Shown: positions 16,647-25,285, numbered from the stretch's first letter. The stretch: 37,172 nucleotides of DNA from DATHSY01 sp046729855 (GCA_046729855.1 JBKPHM010000110.1:1-37172); one strand, 5' to 3'. Numbers and translations are program-made. The notes: generated by a model from the letters alone, not told the origin.

Positions 16647-16893
16647 GTGCACAACTTCGAGCAGGTCGAGCGCCAGCTCCGTGAACGCATCGACGTCCTC
16701 GGTCCCGACCACCGCGCCGTGCTCCTCCACGTCCTGACGCTTCCCGACTTCGAGCGGGCCGACCGGATCGGGAGAGTTCTGGGCCTACCCAGAGAGCCGC
16801 GCCTTCGCCGAGCTCCTCATCGACTGCGAGGAGGACCGGATCCTTCGAGCCGTGCTGGTGGGGATGCTGCGGGAGGGCGAACGCGGACGTTGA
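16647..16893 (+). pseudogene. small repeated gene, copy 1 (most complete), frameshifted
   Basis: It starts VHNFEQVERQLRERIDVLG, continues VLLHVLTLPDFERADRIG, then after a one-base shift near 16772 reads EFWAYPESRAFAELLIDC, EEDRILRAVLVGMLRE, and stops at 16893. Reconstructed length is about 82 residues: helical, soluble and rich in charged residues. I do not recognise the family. Two more partial copies of the C-terminal half lie at 19020-19097 and 19697-19783. The gap to the next plus-strand start is 46 bases. Confidence 0.6.
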
Positions 16894-16939
16894 GGCGCAC
16901 CCGGATCCCAGCGCCGCATAGCGAAACTGGCAGTCTGAC

Positions 16940-17041
16940 ATGCTCATGACAATGACAGCGGCGGATGTCGTCGAGATTCTAGGGTGGCTTCGCGCGGCGA
17001 GCGCGGATGTGTGGCTGGACGGCGGCTGGGGTGTCGACGCG
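16940..17041 (+). pseudogene. N-terminal stub of a nucleotidyltransferase
   Basis: The first 34 codons read MTAADVVEILGWLRAASADV after a short leader, then WLDGGWGVDA. This is the N-terminus of the lincosamide/aminoglycoside-type nucleotidyltransferase superfamily, in which DGGWGVDAL holds the GG motif before the catalytic aspartates. Homology stops abruptly at GWGVDA and the sequence passes into the S9 peptidase fragment. The catalytic DxD is absent, so no activity remains. Confidence 0.6.
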
Positions 17042-17043
17042 TC

Positions 17044-17862
17044 ACGCGCGATGGTGCTCGGTGGTTCGCTCCGTTTCGCAACGCGAGGACCGACGAGGTG
17101 ATCGTGCCTCGACGGCGCGTCCGAGATGTGCAGGGCTGGCTCACGCGGGCCACTGGCCGGCGAGGCACGACGCGCCGTCCCCTGATCCTCCACGTGCACG
17201 GAGGTCCCTACGCCGCGCAAGGACCGACCCCGCTGTTCGAAGATATCGTGCTCGCCGATGCCGGGTTCCATGTGCTGACGCCCAACCCCGCGGGGTCGAC
17301 CGGATTCGGAGAGGCCTACGCCCGATCGCTTCACGGACGATGGGGACGTTCCCGACGGCGCCGACCTGATCGCGTCGATCGACTGGCTGGTGTCCCAGGG
17401 TCTGGCCGATCCGGATCGGATCGGCGTGCTGGGGCTCTCCTACGGTGGCTTCATGGTGCATCATCTGCTCGGCAGACACCCGGGCCGATTCAAGGCGGCC
17501 GTGAGCGAGAACCCGTTCACGATGGCGCTCGCCGATCTGGGCGCCGGGGACTCGGACACATGACGGAGGAGGAGACCGGGGTCGGTTTCTGGCCCACCGA
17601 TTTGGATGGCTGGCTCGCGCTCTCTCCAGCGATGCGGATCCATCGCAACACTGCCCCGCTGCTGTTGCTGCAGGCAGACCGCGACGTGCGCTGCCCGCCC
17701 GTGCACAGCGAGGTCGCGTTCGCGATCTTGCGGCAGCGAGGCGTCAGCGTCGAGATGATCCGTTATCCCGAGGAGTCGCACATCATGCTCGCGATCGGCC
17801 GCCCCGATCGTCGGGTCGACCGCCTCGAGCGCATCCTCGGCTGGTTCTCCGACCACCTCTAA
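17044..17862 (+). pseudogene. S9 prolyl oligopeptidase-type peptidase, catalytic domain only, two compensating frameshifts
   Basis: Frame 1 gives RRPLILHVHGGPYAAQGPTP, then DAGFHVLTPNPAGSTGFGEA. Near 17343 the homology moves to another frame: DGADLIASIDWLVSQGL, DPDRIGVLGLSYGGFMVHHL (nucleophile Ser in GLSYGG), and ENPFTMALADLG. At about 17555 it returns to frame 1: TEEETGVGFWP, APLLLLQADRDVRCPP (acid) and YPEESHIMLAIGRPDRR (His). All triad residues exist at DNA level, but the uninterrupted 292-codon frame leaves out the Ser. The N-terminal beta-propeller of S9 enzymes is missing, replaced by the nucleotidyltransferase stub. Not expected to be functional unless the indels are sequencing errors. 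Confidence 0.8.
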
Positions 17863-17984
17863 GTCTGCGCACAGATCCTCGCTCAAGCGAGGACGCGTGG
17901 ATGCGTGTACCTCCTCCAGAGACGAGAGGAGAAGACGTATCCATGTGTCGCGCGACGATGAAGTCCAGTCGGCCCAAGGGATCA

Positions 17985-18500
17985 AACCCGGAAGCTCGAA
18001 GGCGGTTCTGCTCGCCTCCTTGGGACTTGTCGCGCTCGGGTCGCTGGGGTTCGTCGTGGGCGACTCGCTCGGTGCCTACTTCGTCCGACGGCTCGTTATG
18101 GGATTGGGCTCGGGCGGCGTATGGATCGGGATCACGTTCGGGACCCTCGAGCGTTGGCGTGGATGCGAGTACCTGTGCATGAGCCGAACCTTTGGCGCGT
18201 ACGCCGTGGGCCCTGATCGGACCGGCACTTGGCGCGATCGGGGGGATCTGTGCTCCGTTCGCCGCGTATCTCCCCCCATTGGGTGCCACGGCGTCCCCAT
18301 CGTGATGGCGGAGCCGACAACGAGGCGCGTCTTCCGCTCGGACCTTCAGGCGCTCCGGCTCCCCGGGTTCTTGCTGTCCTCGGCGACCGTCCTGCTGGTC
18401 GTACTGGCGATCGGCACCATGGACGGAGTCTTGCCGCTGCACTTCGCGACGCGCCTAACTCAGACCGAGATCGGCTTTGTACGCGGGCGCGTCTCTGTTG
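17985..18500 (+). pseudogene. MFS transporter remnant, frameshifted
   Basis: Hydrophobic helices typical of a major facilitator are spread over two frames. SLGLVALGSLGFVVGDSLG, RLVMGLGSGGVWIGITFG and MSRTFGAYAVG come first. After a shift near 18210, IGPALGAIGGICAPFAAYL follows, then back in the first frame SATVLLVVLAIGTMDGVLPL and HFATRLTQTEIGF. The GVWIGITFGTLERW stretch is the TM4-TM5 region. The start (TM1) and the C-terminal half are missing. Substrate cannot be told. Confidence 0.7.
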
Positions 18501-19019
18501 GTGGCGGCGAGTGTGGCGATGTCGGCACGAGCCCGGCCTCGTCCGCTCGTCCTAAGGCTTCAGCGTTGATCACGTCGGATATCGCCATGGCGGCTTTGTC
18601 GATGTCGTGCCGCTATGGGTCGGATGCGCTGGTACCTGGCTCACCTCCAGGTCATCGGCTCGCACCGGGTCGTCGACCACGCACGCCGGAACTGTACCGT
18701 CCGTCGTTCGACGTCGAGCTGTTGCCTTTCGCCCTAGAGCGCCGCGACGCCGAGTCATGAACGGGCTCACGCCGAGGTGGTGACGCGGTCGGTGGAGCGC
18801 ACTCCCGCCCCGGTGAGCCGAGGACCTAGGGCAGCCTTCCTCGCGCCTGGCGGCGGAGGCCTCGGTCCATACCGAACCGAGAACCTCGACCACTGCTGCG
18901 GTGCGGCCCCCCGTCATGAGGCTCCTCCACCCGACTGGGAACGCCGTTGATGGGGCGTACGAATCGGTGTGAAGCTGTCCGTGCCCCTTTGGGGTGGGCA
19001 AGACGCCGGACCTTCGCCC
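18501..19019. other. no gene seen
   Basis: About 520 bases after the MFS remnant. Open frames on both strands lack protein character. Just before 19020 the plus strand may still contain worn sequence of copy 2 of the small repeated gene. Confidence 0.35.
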
Positions 19020-19097
19020 GAGCCGCTGATCGACTGCGAGGAAGAGCGGACGCTGCCGGCGGTGCTGGTCGGGATGCTTCGGGAGATGGAGCGGTGA
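19020..19097 (+). pseudogene. small repeated gene, copy 2 (C-terminal fragment)
   Basis: It reads EPLIDCEEERTLPAVLVGML, then REMER and a stop at 19097. It matches the last 26 residues of copy 1 (LLIDCEEDRILRAVLVGML). The N-terminal half is not found. It ends 46 bases before the start of the methyltransferase-like gene, the same distance as copy 1 from its downstream neighbour. Confidence 0.6.
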
Positions 19098-19143
19098 TCC
19101 CGCCTCGGGAGCCCACGCCTATCGAACCTGCCACGATGCCCGG

Positions 19144-19686
19144 ATGCGCAGAGGCTCGGCCGCGATGGGCACCCTTGTCTTCTTCCTCGTGGCCCCGGGG
19201 GTCGTGGTGGGGCTCGTCCCCTGGTGGCTGACCGGTTGGAACCCACGGTTCGACTGGCCCCTCGTCGTTCGGATCGCTGGGTTGGTGCTGCTCGTCGCTG
19301 GGGTCGCCGTGCTGGTGCAGGCGTTCGCCCGCTTTGTCGTGGAGGGGCTCGGGACGCCGTCGCCGATCGCCCCGACCGAGCTGCTGGTGGTGGGTGGCTG
19401 GTACCGGTACGTGCGCAACCCCATGTACGTGGCTGTGGTGACCGCAATCGTCGGGCAAGGACTCTGGTTCGCCCAGCCGGTGCTGCTCGGCTACGCGGCG
19501 CTCGTGTGGGTCGTGGTCGCAGCGTTCGTGCGCTGGTACGAGGAGCCGCACTTGTTGCGGCAGTTCGGAGAGGCCTACCGCGTATACCTCGCAGCCGTGC
19601 CGGGCTGGATCCCAAGGCTCCGGCCGTGGGAGTCGGGGCACGGTGAAGGTCGTTCAGGAGGAGGAGGCTCCGTCGCGAGGGGGTAG
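19144..19686 (+). CDS. isoprenylcysteine carboxyl methyltransferase-like membrane protein
   Basis: 180 residues. Three to five hydrophobic segments (TLVFFLVAPGVVVGLVPWWL, VRIAGLVLLVAGVAVLVQAF, VLLGYAALVWVVVAAFVRWY) precede and follow the family signature GGWYRYVRNPMYVAVV, with EEPHLLRQFGEAYRVYLAAV close to the end. RNPMY and EEPxLxxxFGxxY are the SAM-binding hallmarks of the ICMT/PEMT superfamily of integral membrane methyltransferases. Bacterial members act on unknown small substrates or lipids. No clear ribosome site precedes the ATG at 19144; ATG at 19165 is an alternative. The C-terminal 20 residues are a glycine-rich tail. Confidence 0.87.
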   Translation: MRRGSAAMGTLVFFLVAPGVVVGLVPWWLTGWNPRFDWPLVVRIAGLVLLVAGVAVLVQAFARFVVEGLGTPSPIAPTELLVVGGWYRYVRNPMYVAVVTAIVGQGLWFAQPVLLGYAALVWVVVAAFVRWYEEPHLLRQFGEAYRVYLAAVPGWIPRLRPWESGHGEGRSGGGGSVARG

Positions 19687-19696
19687 ATCATTGGGC

Positions 19697-19783
19697 GCCC
19701 TCCGAGCGGTGCTGGTCGGGATGCTGCGGGAGGGTGACCAGAGTAGAGAAGCGACGACGGGCGAGAAGCTTGCGATGATCTGA
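19697..19783 (+). pseudogene. small repeated gene, copy 3 (C-terminal fragment)
   Basis: It reads ALRAVLVGMLREGDQSREAT and stops at 19781-19783. The RAVLVGMLREG portion is identical to copy 1. It lies directly before the transglutaminase-like gene, whose GTG starts 3 bases after this stop. Confidence 0.5.
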
Positions 19784-19786
19784 GTT

Positions 19787-20325
19787 GTGGCGCTCAACAT
19801 CGAGGCAGCGATCCAGGCGTTCTATGAGGTCCGCGAAATGCGCTACGCCATCGACGAGGCTCACGACGCGGACACCCTGGTTACCGCAGGCGCGGGTGAC
19901 TATCTCGCCAAGGCTGAGCTCCTGGCACGAAGGCTCGGCGCAGCCGGCCTTCCGACTCGTGTCGTCCGCTGGCGCTACGAATTGCCCGCCGTCGTGCCGG
20001 AGATCGATCGCCTGCCCGCTCGGCGGACTTGCACAGGGCCGTCGAGGTGCAGGTCGGAGGCCGCTGGCTCCTCGTTGACGCAACCCACGACTCGGCGCTT
20101 GCTGCTGGCGGCCTAACCATCGCTGAGTGGGACGGGACGACCGATACCGCGCCTGTTCATCCGGTGCTCGGACGAAGGCTCGTGGAGGGCGAGGACAACG
20201 ACGAGATCCGAGCCGCGCAGGGCGAGATCGACGCCTGGGTGAAGAGGTGCGCCCCCGAGGTCCTGATGTCGTGGCGTTCGGCGTATATCGATTGGCTCCG
20301 CACCATTCGCGCCCTGGTTGGTTGA
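19787..20325 (+). pseudogene. transglutaminase-like protein, frameshifted, catalytic Cys absent
   Basis: The first frame gives ADTLVTAGAGDYLAKAELLA, RRLGAAGLPTRVVRWRYELP and PEIDRLP. After a one-base loss in a CCC run near 20015, the next frame gives SADLHRAVEVQVGGRWLLVD, ATHDSALAAGGLTIAEWDG and PVLGRRLVEGEDNDEI, ending at 20325. The LAKAELLARRL helix and the VDATHD strand match the transglutaminase-like fold (His in DLHRAVE, Asp in VDATHD). Where a catalytic Cys is expected before LAKAELLA, there is Tyr. Reconstructed length is about 179 residues. Confidence 0.6.
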
Positions 20326-20717
20326 CGAACTTCCAGCCTGATCCGCGCGTCGTCACCGAACGCTGTCGGCGATTGCGGAACCTGCCAGCCGGCGCCGCAC
20401 GCGCCGCACTCGGCCAGTCGTAGCCCAAGCCCAGCTCTGACCTTCAGCAAGACCTTGAGCACTGATGGATCGGTCTCGGAGGCGAACTCACACTCGCCCA
20501 TATGGCGGCTGGTCTTCGGATCGAGCGGATCGAGTCGCACACGATCGTCGACGAGTGGCCCGGTGTACGTCTCGAAGCCGCATGCGCACTCCGTCTTCCA
20601 GAGTCCCTCCCCGAGATCGGTCCAGGGGATCTCAACGTTCGGGTCTGCCTCGACGATCCGGCAGCCTTCCCTGATGGACGAACGACTTGGTGGCGGCTTC
20701 CTCTTGCGTCTAAGCAC
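20157..20717 (-). CDS. cysteine-rich, probably zinc-binding hypothetical protein
   Basis: 186 residues from a GTG at 20717 that follows AAGGGGA at good spacing. Residues 1-105 look real: CRIVEADPNVEIPWTDLGEG, WKTECACGFETYTG, KTSRHMGECEFASETD and LAECGACGAGWQVPQ. The CxC, HxxxC and CxxC groups suggest two zinc sites. This pattern occurs in actinobacterial hypothetical proteins of about 110 residues. After GWQVPQ the frame continues antisense to the transglutaminase-like gene for 170 bases without protein character, so the true stop has probably been lost to an indel. The product is not otherwise recognised. Confidence 0.5.
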   Translation of the reverse strand: MLRRKRKPPPSRSSIREGCRIVEADPNVEIPWTDLGEGLWKTECACGFETYTGPLVDDRVRLDPLDPKTSRHMGECEFASETDPSVLKVLLKVRAGLGLRLAECGACGAGWQVPQSPTAFGDDARIRLEVRQPTRARMVRSQSIYAERHDIRTSGAHLFTQASISPCAARISSLSSPSTSLRPSTG

Positions 20718-21054
20718 TTGAGTCCCCTTTCCTTCGCGACTAATGACGCGCACTATGACGGCATCTCCTTCCGTTGCTGCGCCGCGATCCCGCCGCCCCG
20801 AGGGGGAGGAGGCGAGAGGCACGTCCAAATTCCTCGACCGCCCCGAACCGCCGAGTGCACTCGGGGCGTCTCTCCAGTGGGACAGTGAAAGCGACCGTGG
20901 CGAGCGCCGATGTGAAGGCGGGCTGGACTTCGCGGACTTCTTCCACGCCGCGGACTCGCCGAGACGCGCTCCGGAGATCGCACACACCATCGACGCAATC
21001 GCGTCGTTGTCTCCACCGACCGTGATCGCGACAGGGTCGCCGAAGGGCGTCGAC
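20718..21054. other. no gene seen
   Basis: A plus-strand frame runs through this stretch and on into the LD-carboxypeptidase gene, but it is the antisense shadow of that gene. No independent coding signal was found. Confidence 0.35.
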
Positions 21055-22011
21055 CTACCGCACGCCGGGCTCGTCGATCGTGAGCGTCCGCGTGTCGGCG
21101 TCGAGCGTGGCGTGCACGCCGAGCGGGATCGTCCACAGGTGCTTGCCGTGCCCGAGCGGCAGCCTGTAGATCACGGGGACGCCAAGAGGCTCGAGGTTGC
21201 GCTCGAGGACGTCCTCCAGCGAACGGTCGCGCGGCGTCTCCTCGTCCGGCTTGCCGCAGTCCTTGAGCTCGCCGACGACGACCCCTACGACGCCGTCGAA
21301 CTTGCCGGCCATCGTCAGCTGCTGGAGCTCGACTTCGATGTGGTACGCAGCTTCGTGGACTTCTTCGATGAGCAGGATCGCGCCGTCGAACACAGGGTCC
21401 CACGGCGTGCCGACCAGATGCGCGAGCGTGAACAGGTTCCCGCCGACGATAGGGCCGCTCGCCCGGCCACCCGCGATCGCGCGCACGTACGGGTTCTCGG
21501 GGTCGCGCGGCACCTCGCCGCCGGCGCCCTTGGCGAACGCGTCGAGCGCCGCGTTCCAGGTGAACTCCGTCCGTTCGCTGATCCCCATCGAGCCGAGCCC
21601 CGGGCCGTGAAACGTCGCGAGTCCGGTCTCCTGTCGGATCGCGGTGTGCAGGTTCGTGATGTCGGAGTAGCCCATGAGCGCCTTCGGGTTGGCCCCGATC
21701 AGGTCATAGTCGAGCAAAGGGAGGATGGAGATCGCGCCGGTCCCACCCCAAAGAACCTGGATCACATCGACCTCTGGGTCCGCGAAGAGGCCGTTTAGAT
21801 CGGCGGCGCGCTGCTCGGGCGATCCGGCGTTGTAGTCGTCCTTGGCCCACACGCCCTCCGTGAGCTTGACGCGGTAGCCCTTGGACTTCCACCACTCGAG
21901 CGGCCGAAGCACGTCGCTGCGGTTGAAGTAAGGGCCGGACGGGGCGCAGACGCCGATCGTCCCGCCCTCGGGGAGCGGCTTGCCGAACGTCATGGCCGCG
22001 ACGTGCGCCAT
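21055..22011 (-). CDS. S66 family LD-carboxypeptidase
   Basis: 318 residues, standard for family S66 (LdcA/MccF). These enzymes cut L,D-amide bonds such as that of the terminal D-Ala in peptidoglycan tetrapeptides, or inactivate microcin C7-type antibiotics. The Ser-Glu-His triad is visible: ALMGYSDITNL (S116), AILLIEEVHE (E216) and YRLPLGHGKH (H288). TIGVCAPSGP at the N-terminus and VIQVLWGGTGAISILPLLD are also typical. GAGGAGG lies 6 bases before the ATG. No signal peptide, so it is cytosolic. It lies 57 bases downstream of the hypothetical gene at 22069-23028 on the same strand, probably co-transcribed. Confidence 0.93.
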   Translation of the reverse strand: MAHVAAMTFGKPLPEGGTIGVCAPSGPYFNRSDVLRPLEWWKSKGYRVKLTEGVWAKDDYNAGSPEQRAADLNGLFADPEVDVIQVLWGGTGAISILPLLDYDLIGANPKALMGYSDITNLHTAIRQETGLATFHGPGLGSMGISERTEFTWNAALDAFAKGAGGEVPRDPENPYVRAIAGGRASGPIVGGNLFTLAHLVGTPWDPVFDGAILLIEEVHEAAYHIEVELQQLTMAGKFDGVVGVVVGELKDCGKPDEETPRDRSLEDVLERNLEPLGVPVIYRLPLGHGKHLWTIPLGVHATLDADTRTLTIDEPGVR

Positions 22012-22068
22012 CGGGTGCCTCCTCGGCTCGAAGGGAATCGGGCGGCCGGAGGGTAGCCGACCCGGCGG

Positions 22069-23028
22069 CTACGCTTCGGAGTCGACGCGTACCCAACACC
22101 GCGTTCGGCCGCCCGGCATGGTCTGGATCACGGCGCCGAAGCACTTCGGTTGGATCCGGGGTCGGAACACCGCGATCGAGGCCCACTTCGGCGCGCTCGA
22201 GCAGCGGACGACGCGGATGTCCGACGCCGGGCCCGCGCCGCACGCATGCCGAAACTGCACGCCCGACGCGGTGTCGTAGGCCTCCCCGGTCGACGACGAG
22301 ACGGCCGCCCCCGCCTCGGCGGGAGGCGACGCGCCCTCGGGACCGGCGTACCGCAGCGCTACCCCGACGAGCAGCGAGACGATCACGATCGCCCCGAGCA
22401 CGAGGCCGAACCGCGTTCGCGCGGCGAGCGCGCGGCCGACGGCGAGCGCCGCTCGACGCGTCGGCGGCGGCGCGAGACCCGTCCCCGGCATGACCTCGAC
22501 GCCGTACACCTCGAGCAGCTCGGACTCGACCCGCTCGGCCTGGGTGCGGGACCCGCGGCGGGCGAGCCGCGGCGCGTGCCGATCGCAGACTGGATGCATC
22601 TCGCCGCGTCGCTCGATGACCCATCTCGGCGACCGGTCGCGCCCGGCGCGAAGGCACGGTCCGCACACGAGCCGCAGGCGCTGCGGGTACGCGTACTCGG
22701 CGCGATAGCCGAACTCGTGACCGATCACGGCGCCCCACATCGCCACGCGGCCGATCACCGCGCTCCGACGGGTCGCGCCCCCCAGTCGTGACGCGTCCGT
22801 GTACGCGTAGTAGCCGCAACGGCACTCGAGCGACGGCGCGGCGTGGAAGGAGGCCTCGACGGCGCACAGCGCACGGGCGGCGGATCGCGGGATCCACCGC
22901 TCGTCGGGCGAGAACAGCGGCCCCAGGCGGATCGCGCCGTCGGCCCGTCGAAGCAGGCGCCATGCGCGCCATCCCTCGATCGGCTCCGACACGGCCCAGG
23001 CCTCGATCGAATGCGCGCGCGCCTCCAC
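22069..23028 (-). CDS. single-pass membrane protein, unknown function
   Basis: 319 residues. The N-terminal 195 residues are soluble, with cysteines in C-x-C and C-x-x-C pairs (LECRCGYYAYT, LVCGPCLRAG) and PVCDRHAPRLAR, suggesting a metal site. One helix follows at about residues 205-225 (FGLVLGAIVIVSLLVGVALR). The last 90 residues (SGVQFRHACGAGPASDIRVV, then CFGAVIQTMPGGRTRCWVRV) should lie outside, with three cysteines. The GTG start has no ribosome site, but a TATCCT hexamer lies exactly 6 bases upstream, fitting a leaderless message. It precedes the LD-carboxypeptidase gene. Confidence 0.75.
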   Translation of the reverse strand: MEARAHSIEAWAVSEPIEGWRAWRLLRRADGAIRLGPLFSPDERWIPRSAARALCAVEASFHAAPSLECRCGYYAYTDASRLGGATRRSAVIGRVAMWGAVIGHEFGYRAEYAYPQRLRLVCGPCLRAGRDRSPRWVIERRGEMHPVCDRHAPRLARRGSRTQAERVESELLEVYGVEVMPGTGLAPPPTRRAALAVGRALAARTRFGLVLGAIVIVSLLVGVALRYAGPEGASPPAEAGAAVSSSTGEAYDTASGVQFRHACGAGPASDIRVVRCSSAPKWASIAVFRPRIQPKCFGAVIQTMPGGRTRCWVRVDSEA

Positions 23029-23034
23029 CGGGGG

Positions 23035-23040
23035 AGGATA
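23035..23040 (-). promoter_or_regulatory. candidate -10 hexamer of a leaderless promoter
   Basis: On the minus strand TATCCT is followed by six bases and then the GTG at 23028, so transcription would begin at or next to the start codon. It fits the TANNNT pattern known for actinobacterial leaderless genes. No good -35 is visible. Confidence 0.4.
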
Positions 23041-24175
23041 GGACGGGGACGGGCCGACGGCCTACTCCGGCGCTCGGTCGCGAACGAGCGCGGACGGCGG
23101 GCGCTCGGTCCCGGTTCCAAAGTCGAGGCCCGGAAGCGCCGCCGCCTGGCTCTACACAATCGCCTCTCGCCAGTACGCGCGGTTCCTCCGGAAGGGGCGC
23201 GTCGGGGACCGAGTCCGTCGGCGCCTGGGCTTGCCGCCGCGTGAGCTATCGACTCCCGACCTACGGGGGTCAATCATGCGCGGCGATCGCCTTCCCGCGG
23301 GGATACCCGGCCTGCTAGTGATCTCGCCGGCACTCAGCGAGCGATCCTGGCTCATATGGCGGCGGGGCGAGGGGCTACTCGTCGTGTTCCTCGGGCGAAC
23401 GCCGTCCCAACGATCCGCCTTCGCAGGCCGTCGGGGAAGACGTCTGCGTTGTCTGGTGTGCTCCTGTCGGATCCATGTCCGCCGCGGGGCCAATGCGGGG
23501 CCAGTGCCCTGAAGGCCACTCTGAATCGCAGCTCAACCACGCCGGAACCAGCCCCTGACCTGGGACTTTGGGATGGTGCCCCCGGCCCGAACCAGACGAA
23601 AGGGACGAAACCTGCCGAGCGCGTTCGTGCAGGTAGGAGTCACCTACAGCGTGGGGACGTGAGCGCGCTTTGACTCCATGCCGGACGTGGAAGGAACAAC
23701 ACATCCGAACCGCCGCCGGAGAGCGTGGGTCGATGCTCGGCGGTGCGTACCGCGTCGACCGATGCGTCCCGTTTCGGCCCGGGCCATGCCTGTCGAACGG
23801 TCAGTACGCCCGCCTCGCCTTGCCACCGCTTTTCGCTCGATGCCAATCTACGGGCTGGCGGATCTCGGGCGCTGGGATGAGGATCACGGCGATCGCCCAC
23901 GACGAGAGCACGCGCCTGCGAGCGATGCTCGCGCGCCGCCGCTGCAGAGGGCCCAATCGCACCAGCTCCCGAACGGGGTTGGGTCTAACGCAAGGAGCGA
24001 CATCGGCCGTCGGAGTGGGTCACTGGACGTGAACCCCCTCGGACTCAGCATCCGGACGAAGGAGCGCCGTTCGACGGATCTCTACCGATGTGGTCGCTCT
24101 CTGCCGAAATAGTCGCTCTAGGAACAGCCCACAATCGAGGTCGATCGTGGCGATGCCAACCTCCTGGATTGCATC
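23041..24175. other. 1.1 kb with no intact gene; contains repeat copy B
   Basis: No complete gene is visible on either strand. On the plus strand about 23140-23400 has some protein character (YTIASRQYARFLRKGRVGD, then ALSERSWLIWRRGEGLLVV) but no start or family, so it may be a decayed gene. Repeat copy B lies at 23555-23639. The remainder up to 24175 shows nothing I can support. Confidence 0.35.
23555..23639. repeat. dispersed repeat, copy B
   Basis: It matches 36582-36668 along its length: CTGACCTG(T/G)GA, GTGCCCCCGG, CGAACC, ACGAAAGGGACGAAA, CGTTCGT and CAGGTAG(A/G)AG in the same order and nearly the same spacing. The shared 15-base block ACGAAAGGGACGAAA is identical. It lies in an otherwise gene-free stretch. 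Confidence 0.6.
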
Positions 24176-24985
24176 CTAGCCACGTACACATGGGCGATCA
24201 GGGTCGGCAGTAGAGGTCAGGTTCCATTTCCGGAGGATGTCGCACATGGTTCCATCCTCGTACAGAACATCGATGGCTTGACACAATGCCGTCTGGAGGT
24301 CCTTCTCACCTTCTCGAACTGCGAACCCGAACTCGCGAGCGAAGACCTGTATCCCCGGCACCACCTCGAACACCCCCGGCTGCTCGCTCGCATAGAAGGC
24401 GCCCTGCACATTGGCCAGCGTCACGGCATCCACTCCGCCGGCTCGAAGCGCGGCTAGGGCGTCAGGTTCCTTCGAGAAAGCGACCCGCCTAAAGAGCGTC
24501 AAACCCTTCTCCGCAAGCTCCTCCTCTAGCTCCTCTAACCCCTCTTGTGCATATCCAGTCACCCAGCCAACCTCTTTGCCGGACAGATGATCAACGGCTC
24601 GGATGTCTTCGGGGTTACCATCCTCTACGATGATCACATCCGTGAACACACCATGTAGAGCGTAATCAAGTACTTGGTCCCGCTCCTCGGTATAGGAGAG
24701 GGAGCTGTTTATCGCATCACACTGCTTGGCCTGAAGTGCCCCGATAATTCCCTCAAAGCCCAACGACCGCCACTCGACGTCCACGGCCATCAGATCAGCC
24801 ACGGCAACACCGATGTCCACATCAGATCCCGCTGGGTTCCCATCCTTGTCAAGAAACTCCTGAGGAGGGGCATCGAAGCAGGTGCAGTAGCGTATTGCGC
24901 CCCGCCGAGCGATGTCCGCGGGTGGCGCGACGACCGGGTTGCTGGTGTTGACTCGTAGTCTCGAAGCACGTCGGAAACTATGCAT
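24176..24985 (-). CDS. family 3 (amino-acid-type) ABC substrate-binding protein without signal peptide
   Basis: 269 residues. The SBP_bac_3 fold is clear: GAIRYCTCFDAPPQEFLDKD, GSDVDIGVAVADLM, LGFEGIIGALQAKQCDAINS, SYTEERDQVLDYA, GWVTGYAQEGLEELEEEL and LAALRAGGVDAVTLAN. These proteins bind polar amino acids or similar solutes outside the cell for an ABC importer. The N-terminus (MHSFRRASRLRVNTSNPVVA) has no hydrophobic core or lipobox, so export is not expected. AAGGACGAG precedes the ATG at 24985. No permease or ATPase gene is adjacent. The stretch looks less GC-rich than its neighbours, suggesting transfer. Probably an orphan or 5'-damaged gene. Confidence 0.82.
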   Translation of the reverse strand: MHSFRRASRLRVNTSNPVVAPPADIARRGAIRYCTCFDAPPQEFLDKDGNPAGSDVDIGVAVADLMAVDVEWRSLGFEGIIGALQAKQCDAINSSLSYTEERDQVLDYALHGVFTDVIIVEDGNPEDIRAVDHLSGKEVGWVTGYAQEGLEELEEELAEKGLTLFRRVAFSKEPDALAALRAGGVDAVTLANVQGAFYASEQPGVFEVVPGIQVFAREFGFAVREGEKDLQTALCQAIDVLYEDGTMCDILRKWNLTSTADPDRPCVRG

Positions 24986-25285
24986 GTCACTCGTCCTTCG
25001 CCAGTAGACAAGTCGTGACGACCAAGATGGGCGTGTGCATGTACTCGCGGGCACAAAGCACCTCGCTCGCGGATCGGACGGACAGAGGGGTTGCCGACAG
25101 CGGTCTGGCCGCTCCGCAACGGGCCGGAACTGTCACGGACTGCTCAGCCGGCATGCGATCCTCCAGGGGTCCCGGGCGAGCCTATCTCGCATCTGTGGCA
25201 ACGTGACCTGCGAGGGCCAGCAGCCGGGGGCGGCGAGGACATCCCCCGAGCAGCGTGACGGGTGATCCCGCTCAGTTTGCGCGGG

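Noticed and set aside
20743..21798. 351-codon plus-strand frame
   Set aside because: Antisense to the S66 peptidase, which has a full catalytic triad and ribosome site on the other strand.
23555..23639. Possible DosR-type box (GGGACTTT...) in repeat B
   Set aside because: Only a half-site is present, the matching half is not at the right distance, and copy A has lost it.
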